Assembly: GCF_900104175.1 (NCBI RefSeq) | Contig: NZ_FNIX01000002.1 | Span: 248,001-312,000, forward strand | Length of the DNA: 64,000 nucleotides | Direction: 5' to 3' | Origin: Lentzea jiangxiensis | Lineage (GTDB): Bacteria > Actinomycetota > Actinomycetes > Mycobacteriales > Pseudonocardiaceae | Shown here: positions 16,793 through 28,603 of the stretch, one piece after another | Position numbering within the stretch: the first letter of the stretch is position 1 | How the letters are laid out: the number at the start of each line of letters is the position of its first letter | The notes under the pieces: generated by a model | Seen by the model: only the letters and a program-made list of their open reading frames with translations | What the model was told of the DNA's origin: nothing | Databases searched by the model: none | Made by a program: the position numbers and the translations under genes

Positions 16793-17689
16793 GTGGAACT
16801 GGCAGCGGCGCTGGCGCAGCGGGTGGTCGTGCTCGACGGTGGCATGTCGACCGCCCTGGAGCTCGCCGGGCACGACCTGTCCGACGAGCTGTGGTCGGCA
16901 CGGCTGCTGCTGAGCACCCCGGACGCCGTGCGCGCCGCCCACCTCGCCTTCTTCCAAGCGGGCGCCGAGGTGGCCATCACCGCGAGCTACCAGGCGAGCT
17001 TCGCCGGTTTCGCCCGCCGGGGCATCAGCTCGCGGGAGACCGGCCGCCTGCTGAGGTCCAGTGTGGAGCTGGCTCGCTCCGCCGCGTCCGATGTAGACGG
17101 CCGGCGGTGGGTCGCCGCGTCGGTCGGCCCGTACGGCGCGGTGCTGGCGGACGGGTCGGAGTACCGCGGGCGGTACGGCCTGAGCCGGCAGCAGCTGGCC
17201 GAGTTCCACCGGCCGCGCATCGAGGAGTTGTGCGCCGCCGATCCGGACGTGCTCGCGGTCGAGACCGTGCCGGACGTCGACGAGGCCGTCGCCGTGCTGG
17301 ACGTCGTGCGCGGCAGCGGCGTGCCGCTGTGGCTGTCCTACAGCGTGCGAGGCGGCCTGACCTGCGCCGGGCAGTCGCTCGAGGAGGCGTTCTCGGTGGT
17401 GTCCGGCGTGGACGAGGTGATCGCGGTCGGCGTCAACTGCTGCGCGCCCGCGGACGTGGCCGAGGCGGTCGCCGTGGCGCGGCGGGTGACGGGGTTGCCC
17501 GTCGTGGTCTACCCGAACAGCGGCGAGGAGTGGGACGCGGACGCGCGGGCGTGGACCGGGGACGGGACCGGGTTCGCCGCGTCGGCGGGGGAGTGGACCG
17601 AGGCAGGGGCGCGGTTGGTGGGCGGGTGCTGCCGGACCGGGCCTTCGGCGATCTCGGTGCTCGCGGGAAGCCTGGCGGCGCGGGCCTGA
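16793..17689 (+). CDS. mmuM: Homocysteine S-methyltransferase
   Basis: The protein has 298 residues and transfers a methyl group from S-methylmethionine (or SAM) to homocysteine, giving methionine in the cytoplasm. The zinc-binding cysteines are at VNCCAP and GGCCRTG, and the N-terminal VVVLDGGMSTALE is the family signature. GTG 16793 was chosen: it places the conserved start correctly, whereas earlier in-frame starts add about 40 low-complexity residues. It has no link to the polysaccharide genes. Its 3' end has been copied downstream (17621-18235). Confidence 0.88.
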   Translation: MELAAALAQRVVVLDGGMSTALELAGHDLSDELWSARLLLSTPDAVRAAHLAFFQAGAEVAITASYQASFAGFARRGISSRETGRLLRSSVELARSAASDVDGRRWVAASVGPYGAVLADGSEYRGRYGLSRQQLAEFHRPRIEELCAADPDVLAVETVPDVDEAVAVLDVVRGSGVPLWLSYSVRGGLTCAGQSLEEAFSVVSGVDEVIAVGVNCCAPADVAEAVAVARRVTGLPVVVYPNSGEEWDADARAWTGDGTGFAASAGEWTEAGARLVGGCCRTGPSAISVLAGSLAARA

Positions 17690-18235
17690 GCGGTTGGCCG
17701 GGCGAGGTGCCCGCAGCGCGGTCGGTGCCGGTTCGCCCGCGTGGGACGCGGACTCGTCGACCGGGGCATGGGCGGGTTCGCGACGCGGTCGAATGCCACC
17801 ATGTCGGCGTGGAACGCATTCGACGGGCCATGACCGGAGGAGGAGTGCGCCCCGCGGCGGGCGCGTGAGCCTGGCTCGCGGGTGGATCTCGCCGGACCGC
17901 AACCCCGGCATCTCGGTGCTGGAAGCCGCGCTCCGCCGTCAAGCCCGGAACGGCTTGCCGGGCGAGGCGCCCCGCCGGCGTCGAACGCCGGTTCTCCGTG
18001 CGGTCGAACGATTCGACACCCGTCAACCGCAACGGGGTTCGCCGCACCGGTGGCGCGCTGGGCCGAAGTCAGGGCCCGGCTGGTGGGCGGCTGCTGCTGG
18101 ACAGGCCCTCCGCGCCTCCCGGTGCCCGCGGAGAGTCTCGCGGCCGAGCCCGCAACGGTTCGCCGGGCACGCTGCCGCACCGTGGTCGAACGCCGGTTGT
18201 CGTTGCAGTCGAACGCATTCGACGCGCCTTGACCA
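17621..18235 (+). repeat. Degenerate tandem copies of the mmuM 3' end
   Basis: This fills most of the 720-bp gap before the next gene. Three related blocks are readable: the real gene end (core 17621-17710), a second at 17881-17970 and a third at 18071-18165. Each holds a GGCC-TGP / ISVL-like segment, then C-GGTT-GCCGGGC. They continue into a shared tail with GGTCGAA...GAACG(C)ATTCGAC, ending near 17835, 18020 and 18235. In the third block the frame still reads RLVGGCCWTGP against RLVGGCCRTGP in mmuM. No intact gene is seen in 17694-18411. Confidence 0.7.
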
Positions 18236-18411
18236 CGCGGAGATCGTCCTCCACAGTTTGGAGACGACCCGGTTCCAGCATCCGTCGTAGTTCATCGGCG
18301 TGATCGCTGCTCGTCCCCCGGAGCGCGTGGTGGACCGCTCGGCGCAAACGGTCCATCGAACGTCGTTTCTCACCGCGGTCGAACCCCACCTCGACGAAGA
18401 GGAGCACGCCC

Positions 18412-19935
18412 ATGGCCGGATCAGGCCATCGCCCACCCGTTCCCCGCGCCCGCGGACGTCATCGTGCCGCCGCCGTCACCGCCGCCGTGGCGGTTCTGCT
18501 CGGCGGTCTGCTGGCGGCTTTCAGCACCACACCCGTGTCGGCGGCGACCGTCGACACCTCCGCCTGGTACGTCCTCGTCAACCGCAACAGCGGCAAGGCG
18601 CTCGACGTCTACAACCTCGCCACGAACGACGGCGCCCGCATCACCCAGTGGACCCGCAACGACGGCAACCAGCAGCAGTGGCAGTTCGTCGACTCCGGCG
18701 GCGGCTACTACCGGCTGAAGTCGCGGCTGTCGGGCAAGGTGCTCGACGTCCACAACTTCTCCACCGCCGACGGCGGCAACATCGTCCAGTGGGCCGACTC
18801 GAACGGCACCAACCAGCAGTTCCGCCTCGCCGACTCCGACGGCGGCCACGTCCGGCTGGTCAACCGCAACAGCGGCAAGGCCGTCGAGGTCCAGGGCGCC
18901 TCGACCGCGGACGGCGGCAACGTCGTGCAGTACAGCGACTGGAACGGTTCCAACCAGCAGTGGCAGCTCGTCCGCGTCGGTGGCGGCACCGGTCCCACGA
19001 CCACGACGACCACCTCGCCGGGCGGCACCTGCCAGCTCCCGTCGACCTACCGCTGGTCGTCGACCGGTCCGCTGGCGCAGCCGAAGCAGGGCTGGGTGTC
19101 GCTCAAGGACTTCACCCACGTCCTGTACAACGGCAAGCACCTGGTCTACGCGACGACGCACGACACCGGGTCCACGTGGGGCTCGATGAACTTCGGCACG
19201 TTCACGAACTGGTCGGACATGGGCTCGGCCAGCCAGAACGGGATGAGCCCCGGCGCGGTCGCGTCCACGCTGTTCTACTTCGCCCCCAAGAACATCTGGG
19301 TGCTGGCCTACCAGTGGGGACCGACGGCGTTCAGCTACCGGACGTCGAACGACCCGACCAACGCCAACGGCTGGGGCCCGGCGCAGACGCTCTTCACGGG
19401 CAGCATCCCCAACTCCGGCACCGGTCCGATCGACCAGACGCTCATCGCCGACGGCCAGAACATGTACCTGTTCTTCGCCGGCGACAACGGCAAGATCTAC
19501 CGCGCGAGCATGCCGATCGGGAACTTCCCCGGCAGCTTCGGCTCGTCCTGGACCGAGATCATGAGCGACACCCAGGCCAACCTGTTCGAGGGTGTCGAGG
19601 TCTACAAGGTGCAGGGCCAGAACCAGTACCTGATGATCGTCGAGGCGATGGGGCGCAACGGCCGCTTCTTCCGCTCGTTCACGTCCAGCAGCCTGAACGG
19701 CTCGTGGACGCCGCAGGCCGCGACCGAGAGCAACCCGTTCGCGGGCAAGGCCAACAGCGGTGCGAACTGGACCAACGACATCAGCCACGGTGACCTCATC
19801 CGCAGCAACCCCGACCAGACCAAGACCATCGACCCCTGCAACCTGCAGCTGCTCTACCAGGGCCGCGACCCGAACTCGGGTGGCGACTACGGCCGCCTGC
19901 CCTACCGGCCGGGTCTCCTGACGCTGCAACGCTGA
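18412..19935 (+). CDS. Secreted CBM13 - GH62 alpha-L-arabinofuranosidase
   Basis: The protein has 507 residues. The signal peptide ends near residue 45 (PVSA). A ricin-type CBM13 (about 46-190) has three repeats ending in NQQQWQ, NQQFRL and NQQWQL. A short Thr linker leads to the GH62 five-blade propeller (about 205-507), with [26 protein letters not shown] (catalytic base region) and NLFEGVEVY (acid Glu). GH62 removes arabinose side chains from arabinoxylan. A second GH62 with CBM2 lies at 28604. The ATG follows GAGGAG. Confidence 0.92.
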   Translation: MAGSGHRPPVPRARGRHRAAAVTAAVAVLLGGLLAAFSTTPVSAATVDTSAWYVLVNRNSGKALDVYNLATNDGARITQWTRNDGNQQQWQFVDSGGGYYRLKSRLSGKVLDVHNFSTADGGNIVQWADSNGTNQQFRLADSDGGHVRLVNRNSGKAVEVQGASTADGGNVVQYSDWNGSNQQWQLVRVGGGTGPTTTTTTSPGGTCQLPSTYRWSSTGPLAQPKQGWVSLKDFTHVLYNGKHLVYATTHDTGSTWGSMNFGTFTNWSDMGSASQNGMSPGAVASTLFYFAPKNIWVLAYQWGPTAFSYRTSNDPTNANGWGPAQTLFTGSIPNSGTGPIDQTLIADGQNMYLFFAGDNGKIYRASMPIGNFPGSFGSSWTEIMSDTQANLFEGVEVYKVQGQNQYLMIVEAMGRNGRFFRSFTSSSLNGSWTPQAATESNPFAGKANSGANWTNDISHGDLIRSNPDQTKTIDPCNLQLLYQGRDPNSGGDYGRLPYRPGLLTLQR

Positions 19936-19948
19936 CCGTCTGACACAG

Positions 19949-19988
19949 CACGAGGCCCTCGGCGTTCTCGAACGCCGAGGGCCTCGTG
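19949..19988. terminator. Bidirectional terminator
   Basis: A perfect 18-bp stem (19949-19966 with 19971-19988) with a CTCG loop lies between the convergent GH62 and esterase genes. Confidence 0.85.
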
Positions 19989-19996
19989 TTCTGGCG

Positions 19997-21283
19997 TCAG
20001 CCGGTGGTGCAGGTGTTCCCGTTGAGGCTGAACGACGACGGCGCGGCGGCGTTGCCGGTGTGCGTCGCCTGGAACCCGACCGTGATCGAGGCGCCGGCAG
20101 CGATGCCGGGGTTGTAGGAGACGTTGCGCGCCGTGACCTGGCCCGAGGTGGGGGAGTACGTGGCGCTCCACCCGCCCGTGATCGTCTGTCCGCCGGGCAG
20201 CGTGAAGGCCAGCGACCACCCGTCGACCGCGGACGAACCGGTGTTGGTGATGGTGATGTTCGCCGTCAGGCCGTTGTTCCACGCGTTGACCGCCGTGCTC
20301 ACGCGGCAGGCCGCGTCACCGGGAGGCGGGGTGGTCGTGGTGGTGGTCGTGGTCGTGGTCGTAGGCACGTCGCCGGCGAACTGCGTGAGGAACTTCCACG
20401 CCTCACCGGAGGTCCACGTGCGCCAGCCGTCGCCGCCGGAGTCGATCGGCGCCGGTGTGTGGCCGCCGTCGAACGCCGCCCACACGACGGGATATCCCGC
20501 CCGGCACCCGCTGTACGTGGTGACGATGTGGGTGCGGCTTCCCGCGGAGGGTTCGCGGGGGTTCTGCGGTGTGCAGCCGTTGTTGCGCACGAACGTGTCG
20601 CGCAGACCGCGGCCCAGGCCGATGCCCAGCACGTTGTCGCTGATGCCGTGGAAGCCCAGGTAGCCGATGGGCTGCGTGCCTCCGTCGCAGCCGCTGAGCT
20701 GCGCGCCGGCGTAGACGACGACAGCGCGGAAGACGTTGGCACGAGCGCAGGCGACGGCGTAGGACATGCCACCGCCGTAGCTGAAGCCACCGGCGAAGCG
20801 TTGGGTCGTGTCGATGCACAGGCTGGAGCCGAGCAGCGCCACGAGGTCGTCGACGAACCTCAGGTCCTGGCCGCCGGGGTTGGCCCAGCCGTTGCCGTTG
20901 CCCTGCGGCGCCACGAAGATCGTGCCGTTGTTCGCGGCGTCGGAGAGCCTGCGCAAGCCGTAGTAGGACCAGTTGTAGCCGTCGGACCCGCCGGAGTCGA
21001 CGTCGTTCGCCGTGCCGCCGCGCCAGTGGAAACCGACGAACAGGCGGTACTGGCGGTTGTTGTCGTAGTTGGGGGGCAGTCGCAGGATGTAGGACCGGTT
21101 CTGCCCACCGCTGCTGATGGTGTGCTGGCCGCTCGTCAGTGCCGGTGGCTTGCCGCAGCCCGGCGTGGCCGCCGCCGTGCCGGTCTCCCCGGCGACGGCA
21201 CCGCCGACGGCGATGCCGGCCGCGCCGAGGAAGACCACCGTGCTCGCGACGGCCGCCGCGAGCACCGACCTATGCCGGGACAT
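19997..21283 (-). CDS. Secreted CE1-like esterase (feruloyl/acetyl type) - CBM2
   Basis: The protein has 428 residues. After the signal region comes an alpha/beta-hydrolase of the PHB-depolymerase/feruloyl esterase type: FVGFHWRGG forms the oxyanion region, GFSYGGGMSY holds the nucleophile Ser, and AFDGGHTP holds the catalytic His. A TTTT linker and C-terminal CBM2 follow. It would remove ferulate or acetate esters from xylan, helping GH10 and GH62. It lies 52 nt behind a second esterase on the same strand, probably in one transcript. The CBM2 parts of the two are strikingly alike. Confidence 0.85.
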   Translation of the reverse strand: MSRHRSVLAAAVASTVVFLGAAGIAVGGAVAGETGTAAATPGCGKPPALTSGQHTISSGGQNRSYILRLPPNYDNNRQYRLFVGFHWRGGTANDVDSGGSDGYNWSYYGLRRLSDAANNGTIFVAPQGNGNGWANPGGQDLRFVDDLVALLGSSLCIDTTQRFAGGFSYGGGMSYAVACARANVFRAVVVYAGAQLSGCDGGTQPIGYLGFHGISDNVLGIGLGRGLRDTFVRNNGCTPQNPREPSAGSRTHIVTTYSGCRAGYPVVWAAFDGGHTPAPIDSGGDGWRTWTSGEAWKFLTQFAGDVPTTTTTTTTTTTPPPGDAACRVSTAVNAWNNGLTANITITNTGSSAVDGWSLAFTLPGGQTITGGWSATYSPTSGQVTARNVSYNPGIAAGASITVGFQATHTGNAAAPSSFSLNGNTCTTG

Positions 21284-21335
21284 GGCTCGTCCCTTCGAGT
21301 TCGTGGTACATCGGGGATCCCTTCATGGCGCTGGA

Positions 21336-22682
21336 TCAGGCGACGGCGCACTGCACGCCGTTCAGCGTGAACCCGGTGGCGGGCGCGCTGTTGCCGGTGT
21401 GCGTGGCCTGGAGGCCGATCGAGATCTGGGCGGAGGGCTGGATCTGACCGTTGTACGAGACGTTCGACGCGGTGACCTGGCCCGTGGTGGGGGAGTAGGT
21501 GGCGCTCCAGCCACCCGTGATCGTCTGTCCGCCCGGCAGCGTGAACTGCAGCTTCCAGCCGTTCACGGCCGCGGACGACGTGTTGGTGATGGTGATCGTC
21601 TCGGTCAGGCCGTTGTTCCAGGCGTTGACGGCGGCCTTGACCGAGCAGCCCGGGGACGGCGGCGGGGTCGTGGTGGTCGTAGTCGTGGTGGTCGTAGTCG
21701 TGGTCGTCGTGGTGGTGGGGTCGGTGCCGGGGCGGTCCAGGCCGAGGAACGTGATGGCGTACCCGACCATCCCGGCGGTCGGCACGTCGTGCCCGGTTCC
21801 CTGGGCGCTGATGCCCTCGACGACGCCCGAGGCGCCGTAGCGGGTGCGGGTCCAGTTCGCCTGGGGCTGGTCGGTCGACACCGGGGTCCTGCTGACGCCG
21901 TGCACGTTCGTCCACTGGTCGAGCGCCTCACCGAAGTTCGGGTACGCCAGCGTGGTGTCGTTCGTGCCGTGCCACAGCTGCATCCGCGGGTAGCTGCCGG
22001 TGTAGCCGGGGAACATGGCCCGCGCCTGGTCGCCCCACTGCTGCGGCGTCTTCAACAGGGTGCCGCCGGAGCACTGGCTGTTCCACATCGACCCGTCCGC
22101 GGTCGCGAAGCACCCGGCGGGCACACCGGCGAACGCCGAGGCCGCGCTGAACACGTCCGGGTACTGGGCGGCCAGCACGTTGGTCATCATCGCGCCGGAC
22201 GAGATGCCGGAGACGACGATGCGCGACGGGTCGACGTTGTAGCGCTGGCGCGCGTACGACACCATGGACATGATGCCGGTGGAGTCGCTACCTCCGTTGC
22301 GGCGCAAGCCGTTCTGGGTGGAGACGTCGAAGCAGCGGCCTTCCCGCGTCGCCTCCGGGTAGACGATGACGTACCCGTGCCGGTCCGCGGCGGCGACGTA
22401 GTCCCGGCCACCGCCGTTGTGCACCGCGCTCGCCGTGCCGGTGCAGTAGTGGATCATCAGGAGCAGCGCGGGACGGGCGGCGAGCCGGTCCGGCGCGTAG
22501 ACGTACATGTTGAGGTTCGTCGGGTTGGTGCCGAAGCCGGTCACCCGCGTCAGGGACGCGGCGTGCGCCTGCTGCGGCGTGTAGGAGAGGGCGACGGCGG
22601 CGATGACCGACAGCACCGCCGCGACGAGCGCGATGACTCGGTACCTGGTCGTGTGCTGCCAGGAGGAGTGGGAGAGGGTCAC
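21336..22682 (-). CDS. Secreted CE1-like acetylxylan/feruloyl esterase - CBM2
   Basis: The protein has 448 residues. GTG 22682 gives an N-terminal hydrophobic segment ending at AHA. The esterase domain shows LLLMIHYCTG, VVSGISSGAMMTN (nucleophile Ser in G-x-S-x-G) and GTGHDVP (His). About 17 threonines and PPP link it to a C-terminal CBM2. The family includes acetylxylan esterases and PHB-depolymerase-like feruloyl esterases; which one cannot be decided by eye. It is upstream partner of the esterase at 19997-21283. Confidence 0.85.
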   Translation of the reverse strand: MTLSHSSWQHTTRYRVIALVAAVLSVIAAVALSYTPQQAHAASLTRVTGFGTNPTNLNMYVYAPDRLAARPALLLMIHYCTGTASAVHNGGGRDYVAAADRHGYVIVYPEATREGRCFDVSTQNGLRRNGGSDSTGIMSMVSYARQRYNVDPSRIVVSGISSGAMMTNVLAAQYPDVFSAASAFAGVPAGCFATADGSMWNSQCSGGTLLKTPQQWGDQARAMFPGYTGSYPRMQLWHGTNDTTLAYPNFGEALDQWTNVHGVSRTPVSTDQPQANWTRTRYGASGVVEGISAQGTGHDVPTAGMVGYAITFLGLDRPGTDPTTTTTTTTTTTTTTTTTPPPSPGCSVKAAVNAWNNGLTETITITNTSSAAVNGWKLQFTLPGGQTITGGWSATYSPTTGQVTASNVSYNGQIQPSAQISIGLQATHTGNSAPATGFTLNGVQCAVA

Positions 22683-22722
22683 GGTGACCTCGTTCTCGTG
22701 CTGGGAAGGGAGTTCGAGGGGA

Positions 22723-22863
22723 TCAGGCGCTGCACTGCCACTGGTTCACGTCGAGCGGGTGGCTGCCGCCGCCGGTGAGGCCGTTCACCGCGCAGGAGGC
22801 GGTGGTCCACGTGTGCCGGCCGCCCGTGTCCGGGACGGAGCAGCCGCCCGCGAGACGCCGGCT
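22723..22863 (-). pseudogene. Remnant of a CBM6-like C-terminus
   Basis: In the 387-bp gap between the esterase and xylanase genes, a minus-strand frame reads CSVPDTGGRHTWTTASC ... NGLTG, then GGGSHPLDVNQWQ and a stop. This resembles the end of a CBM6 module. The middle strands between GLTG and GGGSHPL appear deleted, and an in-frame TGA at 22864-22866 cuts it from upstream sequence. It is a decayed tail of a lost secreted enzyme. Nothing further was recognised in 22864-23069. Confidence 0.55.
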
Positions 22864-23069
22864 TCACGTGGTAGCCGTGGTGGTGAGCGCACTGGTCGCG
22901 GGTGGACAACCCGCGGTCCGGCTCGACGGCGCTCTGACCGGCAGGGGCGGTTTCACCCGCTCCGCCGCGAGGATCGCCTGCAAGACCTCGCGGCTGTCAC
23001 TGCCGCGCAAGGGCAGGCGGGCTCCCGCGGAGGACGGTTACGTCGCACCGCGGGAGCCCGCCGGGATCG

Positions 23070-24843
<1,774 letters not shown>

Positions 24844-24890
24844 CGTCGCTGATTCTCAACTCCGGACAGCAATGACGCTGCGAGAACTGA

Positions 24891-26261
<1,371 letters not shown>

Positions 26262-26272
26262 TGTGGTGACGA

Positions 26273-26306
26273 GGGGTCCCTGGCCGCTGCTCCGGCCAGG
26301 GACCCC
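26273..26306 (+). terminator. Terminator after GH6
   Basis: A 14-bp stem (26273-26286 with 26293-26306) has a 6-nt loop. It lacks a long T run but sits 11 nt after the stop. Confidence 0.65.
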
Positions 26307-26365
26307 GTTCCCGTGCCGTCGCAACGGCGGCTCCCGGCCCGAGAGCGGCAGGAGGCGGACCCGCG

Positions 26366-27394
26366 GTGGGACGTTCGCGCGTGACCCTGGCCGACGTGGC
26401 GGCGGCGAGCGGGGTGTCGGTGACCACGGCTTCGCTCGTCCTGACCGGACGGGCGAGGGAGCTGCGCATCTCCGAGGCGGCGGAGCAACGGGTGCGGTCC
26501 ACGGCGAGGGAGCTGGGCTACCGGCGGGGCTCGCCGGAGGCGTCGCGGCCGGGGCTGTCGCGGACGATCGGGTTCGTCCTCGACGCCGTGGAGTCCCCCG
26601 GCTCCACCGGCGACCTGGTGAAGGGCGCCCTCGAGGCGGCTCACCGCCTCGGGTTCATGCTGCTCGTCGCCGAGTCCGGCGGAGACCCGGCGCGGGGGCG
26701 GAGCCTGGTCGAGGCGATGCACGACAGACGGGCGGACGGCGTGGTGTTCGCCGCCGTGCGTTCGGGGGCTGTCGCCGAAGCGCACGGCCTGCGGTACGGG
26801 CCGGCCGTGCTGCTCGGCGCCACCGCACCCCGCTCCGGCCTGCCCGCCGTGGTGGCCGACGAGGCGCAGGGCGGCCGCTCGGCGGCGCGACGGCTGCTGG
26901 AAGCCGGGCGCGCCCGCGGCATCCACCTGATCGGCGCCGACCCGGGCGCCCGGGACGTCCCGGGACGGCTCACCGGTCTGCGCGAGGTGTTCGAGGCTTC
27001 CGGCGCGGAGGTGGTCAGCGCGCTCGACTGTCCTGAACGGACGCCGGAGTGCGGGTACGCCGCGACCGCGGAACTGGTGCGCCACCGGCGTCCGCAAGCA
27101 CTGGTCTGCCTCGACGACCGCCTCGCGTTCGGGGCGTACCAGGCGCTCGCCGACGCCGGGCTGTCGGTGCCGGGCGACGTGTCCGTGCTCGGGTTCGGCG
27201 ACCTCCCCGCCGCTTCCTGGATGCGTCCCCGGCTGACCACGATCGCCACGCCCCACCACGAGCTCGGTGAGCGGGCCGTGGAGGTCCTGGTGGAGCTCGT
27301 GCAGCGGCGTGGACGCGTCGGCAGGACGCCACTGGTCCACCGGGTGCCGATGCGGGTGCGCGAGGGTGGTTCCGTGGCGCGAGCGACCGGGTGA
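26366..27394 (+). CDS. LacI-family transcriptional regulator
   Basis: The protein has 342 residues with a helix-turn-helix (VTLADVAAASGVSVTTASLVL) and LacI/GalR sensor domain ending PRLTTIATPHHELGERAVEVL. GTG 26366 is preceded by AGGAGG at 10 nt. It lies directly upstream of the arabinoxylan-type operon (27568-33697), whose promoter carries LacI-type boxes, so it is a good candidate for the local repressor. No box was found before the gene itself. Confidence 0.85.
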   Translation: MGRSRVTLADVAAASGVSVTTASLVLTGRARELRISEAAEQRVRSTARELGYRRGSPEASRPGLSRTIGFVLDAVESPGSTGDLVKGALEAAHRLGFMLLVAESGGDPARGRSLVEAMHDRRADGVVFAAVRSGAVAEAHGLRYGPAVLLGATAPRSGLPAVVADEAQGGRSAARRLLEAGRARGIHLIGADPGARDVPGRLTGLREVFEASGAEVVSALDCPERTPECGYAATAELVRHRRPQALVCLDDRLAFGAYQALADAGLSVPGDVSVLGFGDLPAASWMRPRLTTIATPHHELGERAVEVLVELVQRRGRVGRTPLVHRVPMRVREGGSVARATG

Positions 27395-27402
27395 CGTTCG
27401 CA

Positions 27403-27416
27403 TGTTTGCGTTAACA
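27403..27416. promoter_or_regulatory. LacI-type box, distal
   Basis: TGTTTGCGTTAACA differs from TGTTAGCGCTAACA at two positions. It sits just after the LacI gene and about 75 nt upstream of the esterase promoter. Confidence 0.45.
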
Positions 27417-27469
27417 GTGCGCTTACCAGCCACGTTGAGCAAGTGGTTCCGATAACTGGAAGTGCTAAA

Positions 27470-27536
27470 AGTTAGCGCTCACATTTAGCTTTGACCCCGA
27501 AGAAAGCGCGTAGTTACAGTGCTGGGAGCCGCCCCT
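27470..27536 (+). promoter_or_regulatory. Esterase operon promoter with two kinds of operator
   Basis: TTGACC (27491-27496), 18 nt and TACAGT (27515-27520) form the promoter. Just before the -35 lies AGTTAGCGCTCACA (27470-27483), 13 of 14 identical to the box at the monosaccharide importer. Just after the -10, at the expected start point, lies TGGGAGCCGCCCCT (27523-27536), a weak CebR-like sequence with four mismatches. The operon may therefore answer to two sugars. Confidence 0.55.
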
Positions 27537-27567
27537 GCCGTTGACCGTCGTCGACGAAAGGCTCACC

Positions 27568-28572
27568 ATGCCGTGCCTGCCGAAAGCGCTGTGCGGTGCG
27601 CTGGTCGCCGCCCTGCTGGCCACCTCACCCGCGCTCGCCGACCAGTCCACCGCGCAACCAGCGGCCGATCCCGTGCGGGTGATGCCGCTGGGCGACTCGA
27701 TCACCCAGGGCGGCTCGATCGGCGGCTACCGGCTCGACCTCGGCGCGAAGCTGCGCGCCGCCGGACGCACCGTCGACTTCGTCGGGTCGCTCGCCGACGG
27801 TCCGGGCTCGCTGCCCGACCGCGACCACGAGGGCCACCCGGGCTGGACCATCGCCCAGATCGACGCGATCGTCGTGAACCGGCTCAGGACCTACACCCCG
27901 CGCACGATCCTGTTGCACATCGGCACGAACGACATGTACGGCAGTGATCCCGCCGGCGCGCCACGACGGCTCTCCGCGCTGGTGGACAAGATCACCGCGC
28001 AGGCGCCGGGTGCGGAGGTGTTCGTCTCGACGATCATCCCGATCCGGTTCGCGGACGCCACCGTGCGCAACTACAACGCGGCCATCGTCCCGATGTTGCG
28101 GGCAAAGGCGGCAGCGGGCAAACGCGTGCACGTCGTGGACATGTACCCGGCCGTGCCGATCTCCGACCTGCCCGACGGCATCCACCCCAACGCCGCCGGC
28201 TACAGCAAGATGGCGAACGCCTGGTTCAACGCCCTGTCGTCGGTGCCCGGCAGCATCGGTGACCCGCCGGCACCCGGCGGCACCTGCACCGCGACGCCGA
28301 AGGTGACGGGCACGTGGAACGGCGGCTTCCAGGCCGAGGTCACCGTCACCAACCCCGGTGCGACCGCCACCGCCGGCTGGACCGTGCGGTTCACGCTGCC
28401 CGGCGGGCACGTCGTGACGCAGCTGTGGGGCGGCACGGCGAGTGGCCAGGTCACCGTCACCAACGCGGCCTACAACGGCGCGATCGGTCCCGGCGCCTCG
28501 ACGACGTTCGGGTTCATCGCCTCCGGTTCCTCCGCGGCCCAGGTCAGTCCGGCCACCTGCGCCTCCGCGTGA
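27568..28572 (+). CDS. Secreted SGNH esterase (CE3-like) - CBM2
   Basis: The protein has 334 residues. The signal peptide ends near ALA (about 24). The SGNH blocks are all present: [11 protein letters not shown] (Ser nucleophile), HIGTNDMYG (Asn) and [10 protein letters not shown] (Asp-His). The arrangement matches CE3 acetylxylan esterases. A C-terminal CBM2 follows with almost no linker. It would de-acetylate xylan. First gene of a run of four same-strand hemicellulase genes. ATG 27568 follows GAAAGG. Confidence 0.87.
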   Translation: MPCLPKALCGALVAALLATSPALADQSTAQPAADPVRVMPLGDSITQGGSIGGYRLDLGAKLRAAGRTVDFVGSLADGPGSLPDRDHEGHPGWTIAQIDAIVVNRLRTYTPRTILLHIGTNDMYGSDPAGAPRRLSALVDKITAQAPGAEVFVSTIIPIRFADATVRNYNAAIVPMLRAKAAAGKRVHVVDMYPAVPISDLPDGIHPNAAGYSKMANAWFNALSSVPGSIGDPPAPGGTCTATPKVTGTWNGGFQAEVTVTNPGATATAGWTVRFTLPGGHVVTQLWGGTASGQVTVTNAAYNGAIGPGASTTFGFIASGSSAAQVSPATCASA

Positions 28573-28603
28573 TCCCCGCCCCCTCCAACGACGAAGGGTG
28601 ATC

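Noticed and set aside
17694-18290. Possible gene in the mmuM downstream region
   Set aside because: Frames are interrupted or continue only because of GC bias; the sequence is better explained as degenerate copies of the mmuM end.
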